Of a DNA stretch of 64,000 nucleotides, positions 42,800-50,490 are shown piece by piece. The stretch comes from Leifsonia sp. 466MF. GTDB taxonomy: Bacteria; Actinomycetota; Actinomycetes; Actinomycetales; Microbacteriaceae. Both the position numbers and the translations under genes were made by a program. The stretch is from NCBI RefSeq assembly GCF_900100265.1, contig NZ_LT629696.1:3348001-3412000 (forward strand). The letters run 5' to 3'. The notes beneath the pieces were generated by a model, which was not told the origin of the DNA, searched no databases, and saw only the letters and a list, made by a program, of their open reading frames with translations. How positions within the stretch are numbered: the first letter of the stretch is position 1; each line of letters begins with the position of its first letter.

Positions 42800-44548
42800 G
42801 TGACCACCATCGCCGCTCCGACCCCCCTCCCCCACACCGAGCTCACGCCGTCGGCCCCCGGCCGCGAATGGTGGCGCTCCGCCGTCATCTACCAGGTGTA
42901 TCCGCGCTCCTTCGCCGACTCGGACGGCGACGGGATGGGCGACCTGCCCGGCATCACCCACCGCCTCCCCGCTCTCCGCGAGCTGGGGGTGGATGCCGTC
43001 TGGCTGTCTCCGTTCCAGAGCTCGCCGCAGCGCGACGCCGGGTACGACGTCTCCGACTACTGCGACGTCGACGTCCGCTTCGGCACCCTCGCCGACTTCG
43101 ACACGATGCTCGCGACCGCGCACGACCTCGGTCTGCGCGTGATCATCGACATCGTCCCGAACCACTCGTCGAGCGATCACCGCTGGTTCCAGGAGGCGCT
43201 CGCGGCCGGTCCGGGAAGCCCCGAGCGGGCGCGGTACATCTTCCGTGACGGGAAGGGCGAGGACGGCGAACTGCCGCCGAACAACTGGGAGTCGATCTTC
43301 GGCGGTGCTGCGTGGACGCGCATCACCGAGGCCGACGGGCGGCCCGGCCAGTGGTACCTGCACCTGTTCGACAAGTCGCAGCCGGACTTCGACTGGGAGA
43401 ACCCGTGGGTCTGGGAGCAGTTCCGTGACATCCTGCGCTTCTGGCTGGACCGCGGTGTCGACGGCTTCCGGGTGGATGTCGCCCACGGCATGGTCAAGGA
43501 GGCCGGCCTCCCCGACTACACCCCGCCCGCGCACATGGGCAGCATGGGCGGCACTGCGTCGACGCAGGAGACCGGCGGCATCCCGCTGGAGCCGGAGATC
43601 GCGGCGCACGCCGACGGCGAGCCGCCGACACCTCCCTACTTCGCTCAGGACGGCGTGCACGCCATCTACCGCGACTGGCACAAGGTCCTGGATGAGTACA
43701 CCGGCGACCGCGTGCTGTGCGGCGAGGCCTGGGTGGAGCCGCTCGACAAGCTGGCCCGCTGGGTCCGGCCGGACGAGATGCAGCAGACCTTCAACTTCGC
43801 GTACCTGGAGACCCCGTGGAACGCGTCCGCTCTCCGCAGCGTGATCGACCGCTCGATCGCCGCGTTCAGCAGCGTCGGCGCCCCGAGCACCTGGGTGCTG
43901 TCGAACCACGACGTCGTCCGCCACGCCACGCGCCTTGCGCTGCACGGCGAGAACCTGCAGGGCCACGGCATCGGTCCGAAGACCACCGGGCTGCCGGACC
44001 CGGTCTTCGCTCTCCATCGGGCGCGGGCGGCGACGGCGCTCATGCTGGCCCTGCCCGGTTCCGCCTACCTCTACCAGGGCGAGGAGCTCGGGGTGCCCGA
44101 GGCGATCGGCCTGCCGGACGACGCGCGCCAGGACCCGACGTGGTTCCGCACCAACGGCGAGCGGTACGGCCGTGACGGCTGCCGCGTCCCCATCCCGTGG
44201 GAGGGCGCCGAGGCGTCGTACGGTTTCGGGCCGACCGCCGCGAGCTGGCTGCCCCAGCCGGCGACCTGGGCGGCATACACCCGGTCGTCGCAGGCGGGCG
44301 TTCCGGGTTCGACGCTGACGATGTACCAGGACGCCCTGGAGGCCCGCCGTCGCTACGACCTGGCGTTCGGCTCCCCCGAGTGGATGGACCTGGGCGGCGA
44401 CACGCTCGCCTTCCGCTCCGGCGAGGTCACCGTGGTGGTCAACTTCGGGGAGGAGCCGGTGGAACTGCCCGAGGGCGAGGTGGTCCTGGCGAGCGGCGCG
44501 CTCGACGGAGGTACGCTTCCCCGCGACACGACCGCCTGGCTGGTCTGA
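42800..44548 (+). CDS. GH13 alpha-glucosidase
   Basis: This 582-residue cytoplasmic enzyme has GH13 catalytic motifs in order: SPFQSSPQRDAGYDVSDY, DIVPNHSS, GFRVDVAHG (nucleophile Asp), VLCGEAWVEP (acid/base Glu) and LSNHDVVRHA. The opening WWRSAVIYQVYPRSFAD is standard for GH13 oligo-1,6/alpha-glucosidases. The family releases glucose from maltose-, sucrose- or isomaltose-type sugars. The ribosome site before the GTG is weak (CACGAG), and coupling to the upstream lacI gene may help. Length fits the family. Confidence 0.93.
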   Translation: MTTIAAPTPLPHTELTPSAPGREWWRSAVIYQVYPRSFADSDGDGMGDLPGITHRLPALRELGVDAVWLSPFQSSPQRDAGYDVSDYCDVDVRFGTLADFDTMLATAHDLGLRVIIDIVPNHSSSDHRWFQEALAAGPGSPERARYIFRDGKGEDGELPPNNWESIFGGAAWTRITEADGRPGQWYLHLFDKSQPDFDWENPWVWEQFRDILRFWLDRGVDGFRVDVAHGMVKEAGLPDYTPPAHMGSMGGTASTQETGGIPLEPEIAAHADGEPPTPPYFAQDGVHAIYRDWHKVLDEYTGDRVLCGEAWVEPLDKLARWVRPDEMQQTFNFAYLETPWNASALRSVIDRSIAAFSSVGAPSTWVLSNHDVVRHATRLALHGENLQGHGIGPKTTGLPDPVFALHRARAATALMLALPGSAYLYQGEELGVPEAIGLPDDARQDPTWFRTNGERYGRDGCRVPIPWEGAEASYGFGPTAASWLPQPATWAAYTRSSQAGVPGSTLTMYQDALEARRRYDLAFGSPEWMDLGGDTLAFRSGEVTVVVNFGEEPVELPEGEVVLASGALDGGTLPRDTTAWLV

Positions 44549-44561
44549 GCCGCGCTCGGCG

Positions 44562-45374
44562 TCACTCCCAGTCGGCGTAGAAGCGCTCGACGCGGGGGTG
44601 CAGCTGCTCGAAGAGGTCCGGCGCGGCCGCCACCGTGAGGCGGCGGTCGGCCGGGCCTCCGCCGATTCCGGCGACCCGCGCTCCGGCCTCCTGGGCGATC
44701 AGGGCACCGGCGGCGTGATCCCACGGGTTCAGTCCGCGCTCGTAGTACCCGTCGAGCCGGCCGGCGGCGACCGAGCACAGGTCGAGAGACGCGGCGCCGA
44801 TGCGGCGGATGTCGCGCACGTCGCCGATCAGCTCGGCGACGAATCCCGCCTGCCGGCGCCGCACCTCGGCGTCGTAGCCGAAGCCGGTGCCGATGAGGGC
44901 GAGCGGCAGCTCCACCCCTTCGGTGACGTGGATGGGCTCCCCGTTCAGCCGCGCCCCTCCCCCGGTGTACGCGGTGAAGACCTCTCCGGATATGGGGTTC
45001 ACCACGGCACCGGCGAGAGCCTTCCAGGTCGCGGGCTCCGGATCGCCCTCGACGACGGCGATGCTGACGGCCCAGGCCGGGATGCCGTAGAAGTAGTTGA
45101 CCGTCCCGTCGATCGGGTCGACGACCCAGGTCAGACCGCTCTGACTGCTGCCGCCGCCGGACTCCTCACCGAGGAACCCGTCGCGCGGGCGGGCGGCCGA
45201 GAGTGCGTCGCGGATCAGCTGCTCCGTCTCGCGGTCGGCGCGCGTGACGATGTCGCTGAGCGACGACTTGGACGCGGCGATCTCCACCCCGTCCTGACGG
45301 CGCTGCAGCGCGAAGGCGGCGGCGCGGCGGGCGACGGTGGCGGCGATCTCGAGCAGCTCGGCGTTGGAGGTCAT
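44562..45374 (-). CDS. Inositol monophosphatase family protein
   Basis: This 270-residue Mg-dependent phosphatase carries both family signatures: WVVDPIDGTVNYFYG near residue 85 and NPWDHAAGALI near 215. The EES metal-site segment (LGEESGGG) lies before the first. Family members hydrolyse inositol phosphates, histidinol phosphate or similar. No neighbouring gene picks one of these. TGGAGGC lies directly before the ATG. It is convergent with the alpha-glucosidase gene, with a 13-nt gap. Confidence 0.9.
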   Translation of the reverse strand: MTSNAELLEIAATVARRAAAFALQRRQDGVEIAASKSSLSDIVTRADRETEQLIRDALSAARPRDGFLGEESGGGSSQSGLTWVVDPIDGTVNYFYGIPAWAVSIAVVEGDPEPATWKALAGAVVNPISGEVFTAYTGGGARLNGEPIHVTEGVELPLALIGTGFGYDAEVRRRQAGFVAELIGDVRDIRRIGAASLDLCSVAAGRLDGYYERGLNPWDHAAGALIAQEAGARVAGIGGGPADRRLTVAAAPDLFEQLHPRVERFYADWE

Positions 45375-45414
45375 GCCTCCAGCCTGTCAGACCTGTGTGG
45401 CATGCGTCTCATGA

Positions 45415-45447
45415 CGAAAGCCCCCGGCCGGTGGCCGAGGGCTTTCG
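45415..45447 (-). terminator. Hairpin downstream of tRNA-Tyr
   Basis: Two 15-nt arms starting CGAAAGCCC pair with one mismatch around a 3-nt loop, 20 nt beyond the 3' end of tRNA-Tyr. No U-run is present, but position and strength fit a tRNA terminator. Confidence 0.6.
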
Positions 45448-45466
45448 CGAAGCGTTCTGAACGCGG

Positions 45467-45548
45467 TGGCGAGTGAGGGATTCGAACCCCCGAAGTCGTA
45501 GACAGCTGATTTACAGTCAGATCCCTTTGGCCGCTTGGGTAACTCGCC
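45467..45548 (-). tRNA. tRNA-Tyr (GTA)
   Basis: The 82-nt sequence has acceptor GGCGAGT paired with ACTCGCC, a long variable arm typical of class II tRNAs, anticodon GTA at 45502-45504 and the discriminator A. CC follows the discriminator in the genome. A 10-bp imperfect inverted repeat at 45552-45591 lies immediately upstream and may belong to the ClgR-like gene's terminator. Confidence 0.94.
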
Positions 45549-45658
45549 ATTGGCGCTTTCGACCACCAGTTCACTCGTGACCGAAGGCGCCACACAAGAA
45601 TACTCGGCGGGCGGCTGCAGACGAAATCAGCGCCCGCTCAGCGGCCACACGGCCGGCG

Positions 45659-46009
45659 TCAGGCGGCGAGCGCGACGACGCCGGAGGTCTGCGCAGTGCG
45701 GCCGACCGCGGCCGACTGCAGCTCCAGAGTGGATGCGGGCTCGCGCTCGATCTCCCGCTCCGGCACCAGAGTCAGCACCTGCGCGCCCGCGAACTCGGCC
45801 GCGACGCGGGTCAGGAGCTCACCCTCGCTGATCCCGAGCACGCGGCACAGCGCGGCGAGGATCTCAGACGACGCCTCTTTGCGGCCCCGCTCGATCTCGG
45901 AGAGGTACGGGACCGACACCCTGGAGGTCTCGGAGAGCTCGCGCAGCGTCGTCCCGCGCTCCGTCCTGATCCGGCGGAGCACCGATCCGATCGCATGCCG
46001 TACGAGCAT
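45659..46009 (-). CDS. ClgR-like XRE family regulator
   Basis: This 116-residue protein has an N-terminal XRE helix-turn-helix (RRIRTERGTTLRELSETSRVS, then PYLSEIERGRKEASSEIL). The SEIERGRKEASSEIL signature is diagnostic of ClgR/CsrR-like actinobacterial regulators, which activate clp protease and other proteolysis genes under stress. The C-terminal tail is short and ends VVALAA, a hydrophobic end that could be a ClpP degradation signal. The ATG is preceded by GGCGGC. It is divergent from the deaminase gene, with TTCTGC-N5-GCAGAA at 46061 in the gap. Confidence 0.82.
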   Translation of the reverse strand: MLVRHAIGSVLRRIRTERGTTLRELSETSRVSVPYLSEIERGRKEASSEILAALCRVLGISEGELLTRVAAEFAGAQVLTLVPEREIEREPASTLELQSAAVGRTAQTSGVVALAA

Positions 46010-46137
46010 GCCGCCAGCCTATGTCGGCTCGGCCGCATCCGCGCCCGTCGATTTCGGCGGTTCTGCTCTGGGCAGAATCACCGATAGACAGGTATCGGGC
46101 CCCGCCGCCCGCGCATCCACACAGGAGGACCCGACCC

Positions 46138-46620
46138 ATGACCGCAGCAGCAGCGACCGAAGACCACGTGCGACGCGCGATCCAGGTGTCCCTCGACGCC
46201 CGCGCCCACGGCAACCACCCGTTCGGCGCGATCCTCGTCGCTCCCGACGGCACGATCTCCCTCGAAGCGGAGAACACCGTGGTCACCGAGAACGACATCA
46301 CCGGCCACGCGGAGACCAATCTGGTGAGAAAGGCGTGGGAGGCCATCCCGCACGCCGAGCTCCCCGGATACACCCTCGTCACCTCGTGCGAGCCGTGTGC
46401 CATGTGCAGCGGCGCGATCTACTGGGCCGGGATCGGCGCGGTGGTCTACGGCCTCTCCGAGCAGGGTCTGCGCGCCCTCACGGGCGACCACCCCGAGAAT
46501 CCGACGCTGGACCACCCGTGCCGCCTCATCTTCGCCGACGGGAGCCGCGAGGTCACCGTCCTCGGCCCGATCCTCGAAGACGAAGCGGTCGATCCGCACC
46601 GCGGCTTCTGGCACGACTGA
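46138..46620 (+). CDS. Nucleoside deaminase (CMP/dCMP deaminase fold)
   Basis: The 160-residue zinc enzyme carries GHAETNLVRKAW (His ligand and catalytic Glu) and TSCEPCAMCSGAIYWAGI (two Cys ligands). The ARAHGNHPFGAIL block resembles guanine deaminase/TadA-like small deaminases. CAGGAGG lies 9 nt before the ATG. It probably deaminates a free base or nucleoside such as guanine. It is distinct from the cytosine deaminase at 33025, which has its own permease. Confidence 0.86.
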   Translation: MTAAAATEDHVRRAIQVSLDARAHGNHPFGAILVAPDGTISLEAENTVVTENDITGHAETNLVRKAWEAIPHAELPGYTLVTSCEPCAMCSGAIYWAGIGAVVYGLSEQGLRALTGDHPENPTLDHPCRLIFADGSREVTVLGPILEDEAVDPHRGFWHD

Positions 46621-46687
46621 AGGCCGCGATCGCGACACCCCGACGGGCCTGCGGCCGATGTCGGTGGTCGGGCGCACAATCGGGGGC

Positions 46688-46831
46688 ATGAGAACGTTGG
46701 AGATTTGCGAACGGTGCGACGGGACCGGGGCCGACCCCGCCCAGCGCAGTGAGGAGATCACCCTCTGCGTCGAGTGCAACGGTGACGGCTGCCACGTCAC
46801 CTACTACGCCGAGCTCGCGCAGACGGCCTGA
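46688..46831 (+). CDS. 47-residue double CxxC zinc-finger micro-protein
   Basis: The short ORF encodes MRTLEICERCDGTGADP then TLCVECNGDGCHV. The CxxCxGxG and CxxCxGxG pair resembles half of the DnaJ zinc-binding domain. GGGGG lies just before the ATG. It is 67 nt after the deaminase gene and 15 nt before a nucleotidyltransferase gene on the same strand. It could be a small chaperone-like or RNA-binding protein. I do not recognise a named family. Confidence 0.65.
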   Translation: MRTLEICERCDGTGADPAQRSEEITLCVECNGDGCHVTYYAELAQTA

Positions 46832-46846
46832 TCCCGGCCGCGATCG

Positions 46847-47584
46847 ATGGCATCGCCTCGATCGGGCGGCCCCGCCGACGCTGAGCGAGTACGGGGCGCC
46901 GCGCTCCGCTTCTGCGATGCGGAGTACCCCGAGGCCACCACGGTCATCCTGGGCGGCAGCTCTTCAACCGGGAAACGGACGCCGACCAGCGACATCGACA
47001 TCCTGCTGATCGCGCCACCATCGACCTTCGAGCGGCGAAACGGCAGCCCGACCTCCGAGGCCCGCGTCACGCACCACGACGGCGAGCGCTTCGATGTGTT
47101 CGCCTACACGGTCGAGGGATACCGCGAGTGGGCGGAACGCGACTTCGCCTCGCTGCGCCCGGTCCTGCCCGTCCTGCTGACCGAGGGCATCCCGTTGCGC
47201 ACGGGCGACGAGTTCTCGGAACTGCGTCGCTGGTCGGCTGATCGCCTGGCGCCGGGTCCGCGGCCGACCGCGCATCAGCTGGCGCTCCGACGCTACGCGG
47301 TCACGGATCTGATCGACGACCTGACAGATGCGACGGACGAGTTGGTGTCGGCGGCCATCCGCGCCGATCTCCTCCGCGGCCTCGGAGAGCTCGCCCTGCT
47401 CCATTCCGGCGCGTGGCTGGGTAGCGGCAAATGGCTTGCCCGTCGGCTTCGTGCAGTCGACCCGGAGTCGGCCGATGCACTGGCCGCTTTCGCCCGCGAG
47501 CGGGACCATCGTGAGGCTGTCCGTGTCGCCGCCGCCCTGCTGGACCGCCTGGGCGGCCGCGTCGACGAGGACTTCGTGCGCTGA
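46847..47584 (+). CDS. Nucleotidyltransferase-domain protein
   Basis: This 245-residue protein has the pol-beta-type nucleotidyltransferase motif GGSSSTGKRTPTSDIDILL at residues 36-54 (GS-x-DxD), and a third acidic residue in RFDVFAY near 83. A helical C-terminal half follows. Such proteins transfer nucleotides to antibiotics, proteins or RNA, or act as MNT-type antitoxins; a lone gene of this size points to an antibiotic-type transferase or a housekeeping enzyme. No HEPN partner is visible. Substrate unknown. Confidence 0.78.
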   Translation: MASPRSGGPADAERVRGAALRFCDAEYPEATTVILGGSSSTGKRTPTSDIDILLIAPPSTFERRNGSPTSEARVTHHDGERFDVFAYTVEGYREWAERDFASLRPVLPVLLTEGIPLRTGDEFSELRRWSADRLAPGPRPTAHQLALRRYAVTDLIDDLTDATDELVSAAIRADLLRGLGELALLHSGAWLGSGKWLARRLRAVDPESADALAAFARERDHREAVRVAAALLDRLGGRVDEDFVR

Positions 47585-47614
47585 GACCCTGGATTCGCCG
47601 AAAGCGGGTCAGCG

Positions 47615-48262
47615 TCAGGCGGCGGCCTTCGCCGTCGCCAGGTCGTCGAACAGTTCCGTGTTGAAGCGGAAGGCCAGCGACACCTCGCCGATGACGCGGT
47701 CGCGCTCCTCCTCGGTCCACTCGACCGCATCCAGCTGCGACCGATAGGTGTCCTTGAACAGCTTCGGCTTGGCGATGTCGGCGAACAGGTAGAACCCGAC
47801 GCCGTTGGTCTCGAACCCGTACTGGCGCTGAAGCAGCGTGCGGATGATCTGGCCGCCGGACAGGTCGCCGAGGTACCGCGTGTAGTGGTGTGCGATGAAG
47901 CCGCCCGGCCAGGTGCGCCCGACCTCGCGGATGCGGGCCGTGTACCGCGCCGTCGAGGGCAGGGGCGCGATCCGCTCGCGCCAGTCGTCGCCGAGCAGGA
48001 AGGCGAGGTCGGCCTCGATCGCCGGCAGGCGCGTCAGCTTGGGGCTGATGAACAGGGCGGCGACCGGGTCTTCGCGCATCCACACGGCCGCCTCTTCGAG
48101 GGCCTCGTAGATGAAGTAGTGCTGCGAGAGAAGCTGGATGTAGTCGTCGCGGCACCCCCGCCCGCTCATCAGGTCTTGCATGAAGCCGGCGCCCTCACTC
48201 TCCTGATGGACACCCCGCGTGCGTTCGCGGAGGGCTTCGGAGAAGGGGATCAGATCAGCCAT
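47615..48262 (-). CDS. Heme oxygenase (biliverdin-forming)
   Basis: This 215-residue enzyme fits the HmuO/HO-1 fold. The proximal heme His is at about residue 19 in TRGVHQESEG, and the distal helix has the flexible YLGDLSGGQII. It opens heme to biliverdin, CO and iron. A 19-bp DtxR-type box lies 14-32 nt upstream, so it should be repressed when iron is plentiful. Its length is normal. It is convergent with the nucleotidyltransferase gene. Confidence 0.92.
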   Translation of the reverse strand: MADLIPFSEALRERTRGVHQESEGAGFMQDLMSGRGCRDDYIQLLSQHYFIYEALEEAAVWMREDPVAALFISPKLTRLPAIEADLAFLLGDDWRERIAPLPSTARYTARIREVGRTWPGGFIAHHYTRYLGDLSGGQIIRTLLQRQYGFETNGVGFYLFADIAKPKLFKDTYRSQLDAVEWTEEERDRVIGEVSLAFRFNTELFDDLATAKAAA

Positions 48263-48275
48263 CGGGTCTCCTGAC

Positions 48276-48294
48276 TTAGGGGAGGCTTGCCTAA
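48276..48294. promoter_or_regulatory. DtxR/IdeR-type iron box upstream of heme oxygenase
   Basis: TTAGGGGAGGCTTGCCTAA matches the 19-bp actinobacterial DtxR/IdeR consensus in both TTAGG/CCTAA arms and in the central AGNCT. It lies 14 nt before the heme oxygenase start and overlaps the last codon and stop of the upstream acyltransferase gene. Ferrous-iron-bound DtxR should block transcription here. Confidence 0.88.
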
Positions 48295-49667
48295 GCCTCT
48301 CCTACCCGCGCGACTCCCGTCAAGACGGCCGGCCGCCGCTCCGGCGACACACCCGGCGAGCGCAATAGACCGAGGCAAGCGAGGATCAGCACGGCACCCA
48401 CGACCCAGGCCGCCAGCGCCGACCCGGAGACCAGAATGAGCAGGACACCGCCGGCGCCCGCCGCCGCGGCGCACACCGCACGGAGCGGCCCCGGAACGCG
48501 CCATCCCATCCCAGCGCCCGCGTCGGACGGCCGGGCCTCGAGCCGCCCGGCGACCGCCGCAACCCCGGCCACCGCCACCCCGGCGGCGGCCAGCCACAGC
48601 GGCCGCGTCAGCCACCACCCGGCCGACAGCGGCTGAGGCAGCGACTCGCCGCCCACCACGAGCAGCACCCCCGCCAGCAGGACCAGAACGAGCATGTGCC
48701 ACGAGTACACGGTCATGGCGCGCCGGTTCATGGCGGCCACGTACCGGCCGAGGATGCGACCCTCCGCGAGACGCGCGAGCCGGGTGCGAAGGAGGGAGAA
48801 CACGGCGAGCTGACCGACGCCGAGGAGCACGAGGGCTCCGGTCGGCGGATTGAGATTGAGGTAGAGGTCGGGAGAGTAGACGCCGGCGGCGCACAACACG
48901 GCCAGAGTCCCGAACGCGGCGACCGCCATCCACCTCGCACGACGTGCTGACCATCCGTCCCGGGGAAGCGTTGCGAGAACGAAGCCCAGCTGCTGGACGA
49001 GCAACCACACGAAGAGCAGGTTGATCAGGCCCACGGCGGCCACGCCCGTGGATGCGCGGACCACGTCCACGGCGAGCACCGCTGCCCCCAGACCCGCAAG
49101 CGCGAGCAGGGGACGACGCCGATGCAGGGCGGCCAGCAGAGGCAGCGCCGCCGTGCACACGACGTAGACGCCGAGGAACCACAGCGGCTGGCTGAGCCGG
49201 AAACCTGCGGTCGCCACGATGTCCTCCGGCACGCCGGCCAACTGCAACAGGGCCAGCACCACCACGATCGCGAGTACCGCCGCGACGGCCGGCACGAAAA
49301 GGCGCCGCAGGCGACCGGCGAGCTGGGCGCCGTACCCGTCACCGCGCAGGCGTGCGCGCTCCCACTGCAGGAACCCGGAGAACCCGCCGAGCACGAAGAA
49401 GAGCGGCATGACCTGGCCGAACCAGGTCAGGATGCCGAACCCGCTCCAGTGCTCCATCGCGTTCTGGAGCAGCGGCCCGTCCGCGGTGACGGAGACGCCG
49501 ACCATCAGAGCGTGGAGGGCGACGACGACGGTGAGGCACCAGGCGCGTGCCACATCCACTGCGGCGTCGCGCCGAGAGGACGGAGCGCGGTCGGGATGCG
49601 GACCCGTAGCGGTTCTCGCCCGAGTCGGCGGGGAGTCGGGCGCGAGCGTGGCGGCTGCGAGAGACAT
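48291..49667 (-). CDS. Acyltransferase 3 family membrane protein
   Basis: This 458-residue membrane protein has an N-terminal cytoplasmic region and about ten or eleven hydrophobic segments. Acyltransferase-3 marks include RRDAAVDVARAWCL, an MPLFFVLGGF segment, RLRRLFVP and a late YSWHMLVLVLL. Relatives O-acylate cell-surface glycans or lipids. GGAAGGAACGTCCG before ATG fixes the start. Its promoter region holds a 13-bp motif also found upstream of the DedA-kinase-regulator operon, which suggests joint control. It lies head-to-tail with the iron-regulated heme oxygenase gene. Confidence 0.84.
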   Translation of the reverse strand: MSLAAATLAPDSPPTRARTATGPHPDRAPSSRRDAAVDVARAWCLTVVVALHALMVGVSVTADGPLLQNAMEHWSGFGILTWFGQVMPLFFVLGGFSGFLQWERARLRGDGYGAQLAGRLRRLFVPAVAAVLAIVVVLALLQLAGVPEDIVATAGFRLSQPLWFLGVYVVCTAALPLLAALHRRRPLLALAGLGAAVLAVDVVRASTGVAAVGLINLLFVWLLVQQLGFVLATLPRDGWSARRARWMAVAAFGTLAVLCAAGVYSPDLYLNLNPPTGALVLLGVGQLAVFSLLRTRLARLAEGRILGRYVAAMNRRAMTVYSWHMLVLVLLAGVLLVVGGESLPQPLSAGWWLTRPLWLAAAGVAVAGVAAVAGRLEARPSDAGAGMGWRVPGPLRAVCAAAAGAGGVLLILVSGSALAAWVVGAVLILACLGLLRSPGVSPERRPAVLTGVARVGEA

Positions 49668-49763
49668 CGGACGTTCCTTCCGTCCGGTCAGGGTGACCGG
49701 TCGGTACGAGCGTCTCGATGCGGTGTCGGCCGCCGCGTCCCTCCGCGGAGCCAACCCCGGGCA

Positions 49764-49779
49764 CTACCGCGGTAGGGGT
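49764..49779. promoter_or_regulatory. Palindromic motif shared with the DedA operon, upstream of the acyltransferase
   Basis: CTACCGCGGTAGGGGT contains the perfect 12-bp palindrome CTACCGCGGTAG. Read on the minus strand, ACCCCTACCGCGG is identical to 52463-52475. It lies about 100 nt upstream of the acyltransferase start. The NarL-type regulator encoded next to it is the leading candidate to bind it. Confidence 0.65.
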
Positions 49780-49791
49780 GGCATCAGCGGC

Positions 49792-49818
49792 CCAGCGCTG
49801 CCAGCGCTGCCAGCGCTG
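49792..49818. repeat. Three tandem 9-bp repeats after the response regulator stop
   Basis: CCAGCGCTG occurs three times without spacing, ending directly at the response regulator stop codon. Each unit contains the palindrome CAGCGCTG. It may form a weak terminator or be a slippage-prone tract. Confidence 0.7.
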
Positions 49819-50490
49819 TTACGGCGCCGGTTCGACGAGCCCGGCATCGAAGGCCAGGATCACGGCCTGCACCCGGTCGCGCAGGCCCAGCTTGGTGAAG
49901 ATGCGGCTCACGTGCGTCTTCACGGTCTGCTCCGCGATGAAGAGCTGCGCCGCGATCTCGGCGTTCGACATGCCCCGCCCGATGAGCACGAGGATCTCGC
50001 GCTCGCGCTCGGTCAGGTCGGCGAGCAGGAGAGCGCGGCTGGAGGTGGCGGGCCGCTGGGTCGCGAACCGCTCCAGCAGTCGTTTGGTCACGCGCGGAGC
50101 GAGCAGCGCCTCCCCGGCCGCGACGACGCGGACGGCGTGGACGAGGTCGTCCGGCGGCGCGTCCTTGAGCAGGAACCCGCTCGCACCGGCAGCGAGCGCG
50201 TCGTAGACGTACTCGTCCGCGTCGAACGTGGTCAGCACGAGAACGAGCGGTCGATGCGGCTCACCGCGCGACGGATGGACGAGCTCGCGCGTCGCGTCGA
50301 TGCCGTTCATGCCGGGCATTCGGACGTCCATGAGCACGACGTCCGGTCGCAGGCGGCGCGCCAGTTCGACACCCTCAGCGCCGTCCGACGCCTGGCCGAG
50401 CACGTCGATCCCGTCCTGGGCCGCGAGGATGGCGGCGAAGCCGGCGCGGACCATCGCCTGGTCGTCGACCACGAGCACGGAGATCGTCAC
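49819..50490 (-). CDS. NarL/LuxR family response regulator
   Basis: This 223-residue regulator has a receiver domain with VLVVDDQAMVRAG and the phosphoacceptor Asp in VVLMDVRMPG near residue 54. The C-terminal LuxR helix-turn-helix reads LTEREREILVLIGRGMSNAEIAAQLF and VKTHVSRIF. The GTG overlaps the stop of the sensor kinase as GTGA. It is the third gene of an operon with DedA and the kinase, and probably binds the 13-bp motif shared by this operon and the acyltransferase promoter. Confidence 0.93.
   Translation of the reverse strand: MTISVLVVDDQAMVRAGFAAILAAQDGIDVLGQASDGAEGVELARRLRPDVVLMDVRMPGMNGIDATRELVHPSRGEPHRPLVLVLTTFDADEYVYDALAAGASGFLLKDAPPDDLVHAVRVVAAGEALLAPRVTKRLLERFATQRPATSSRALLLADLTEREREILVLIGRGMSNAEIAAQLFIAEQTVKTHVSRIFTKLGLRDRVQAVILAFDAGLVEPAP

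Noticed and set aside
46061-46077. ClgR binding site TTCTGC-N5-GCAGAA
   Set aside because: The repeat is real, but it does not match the ClgR motif as I know it and no second copy was seen. It was only mentioned with the gene.
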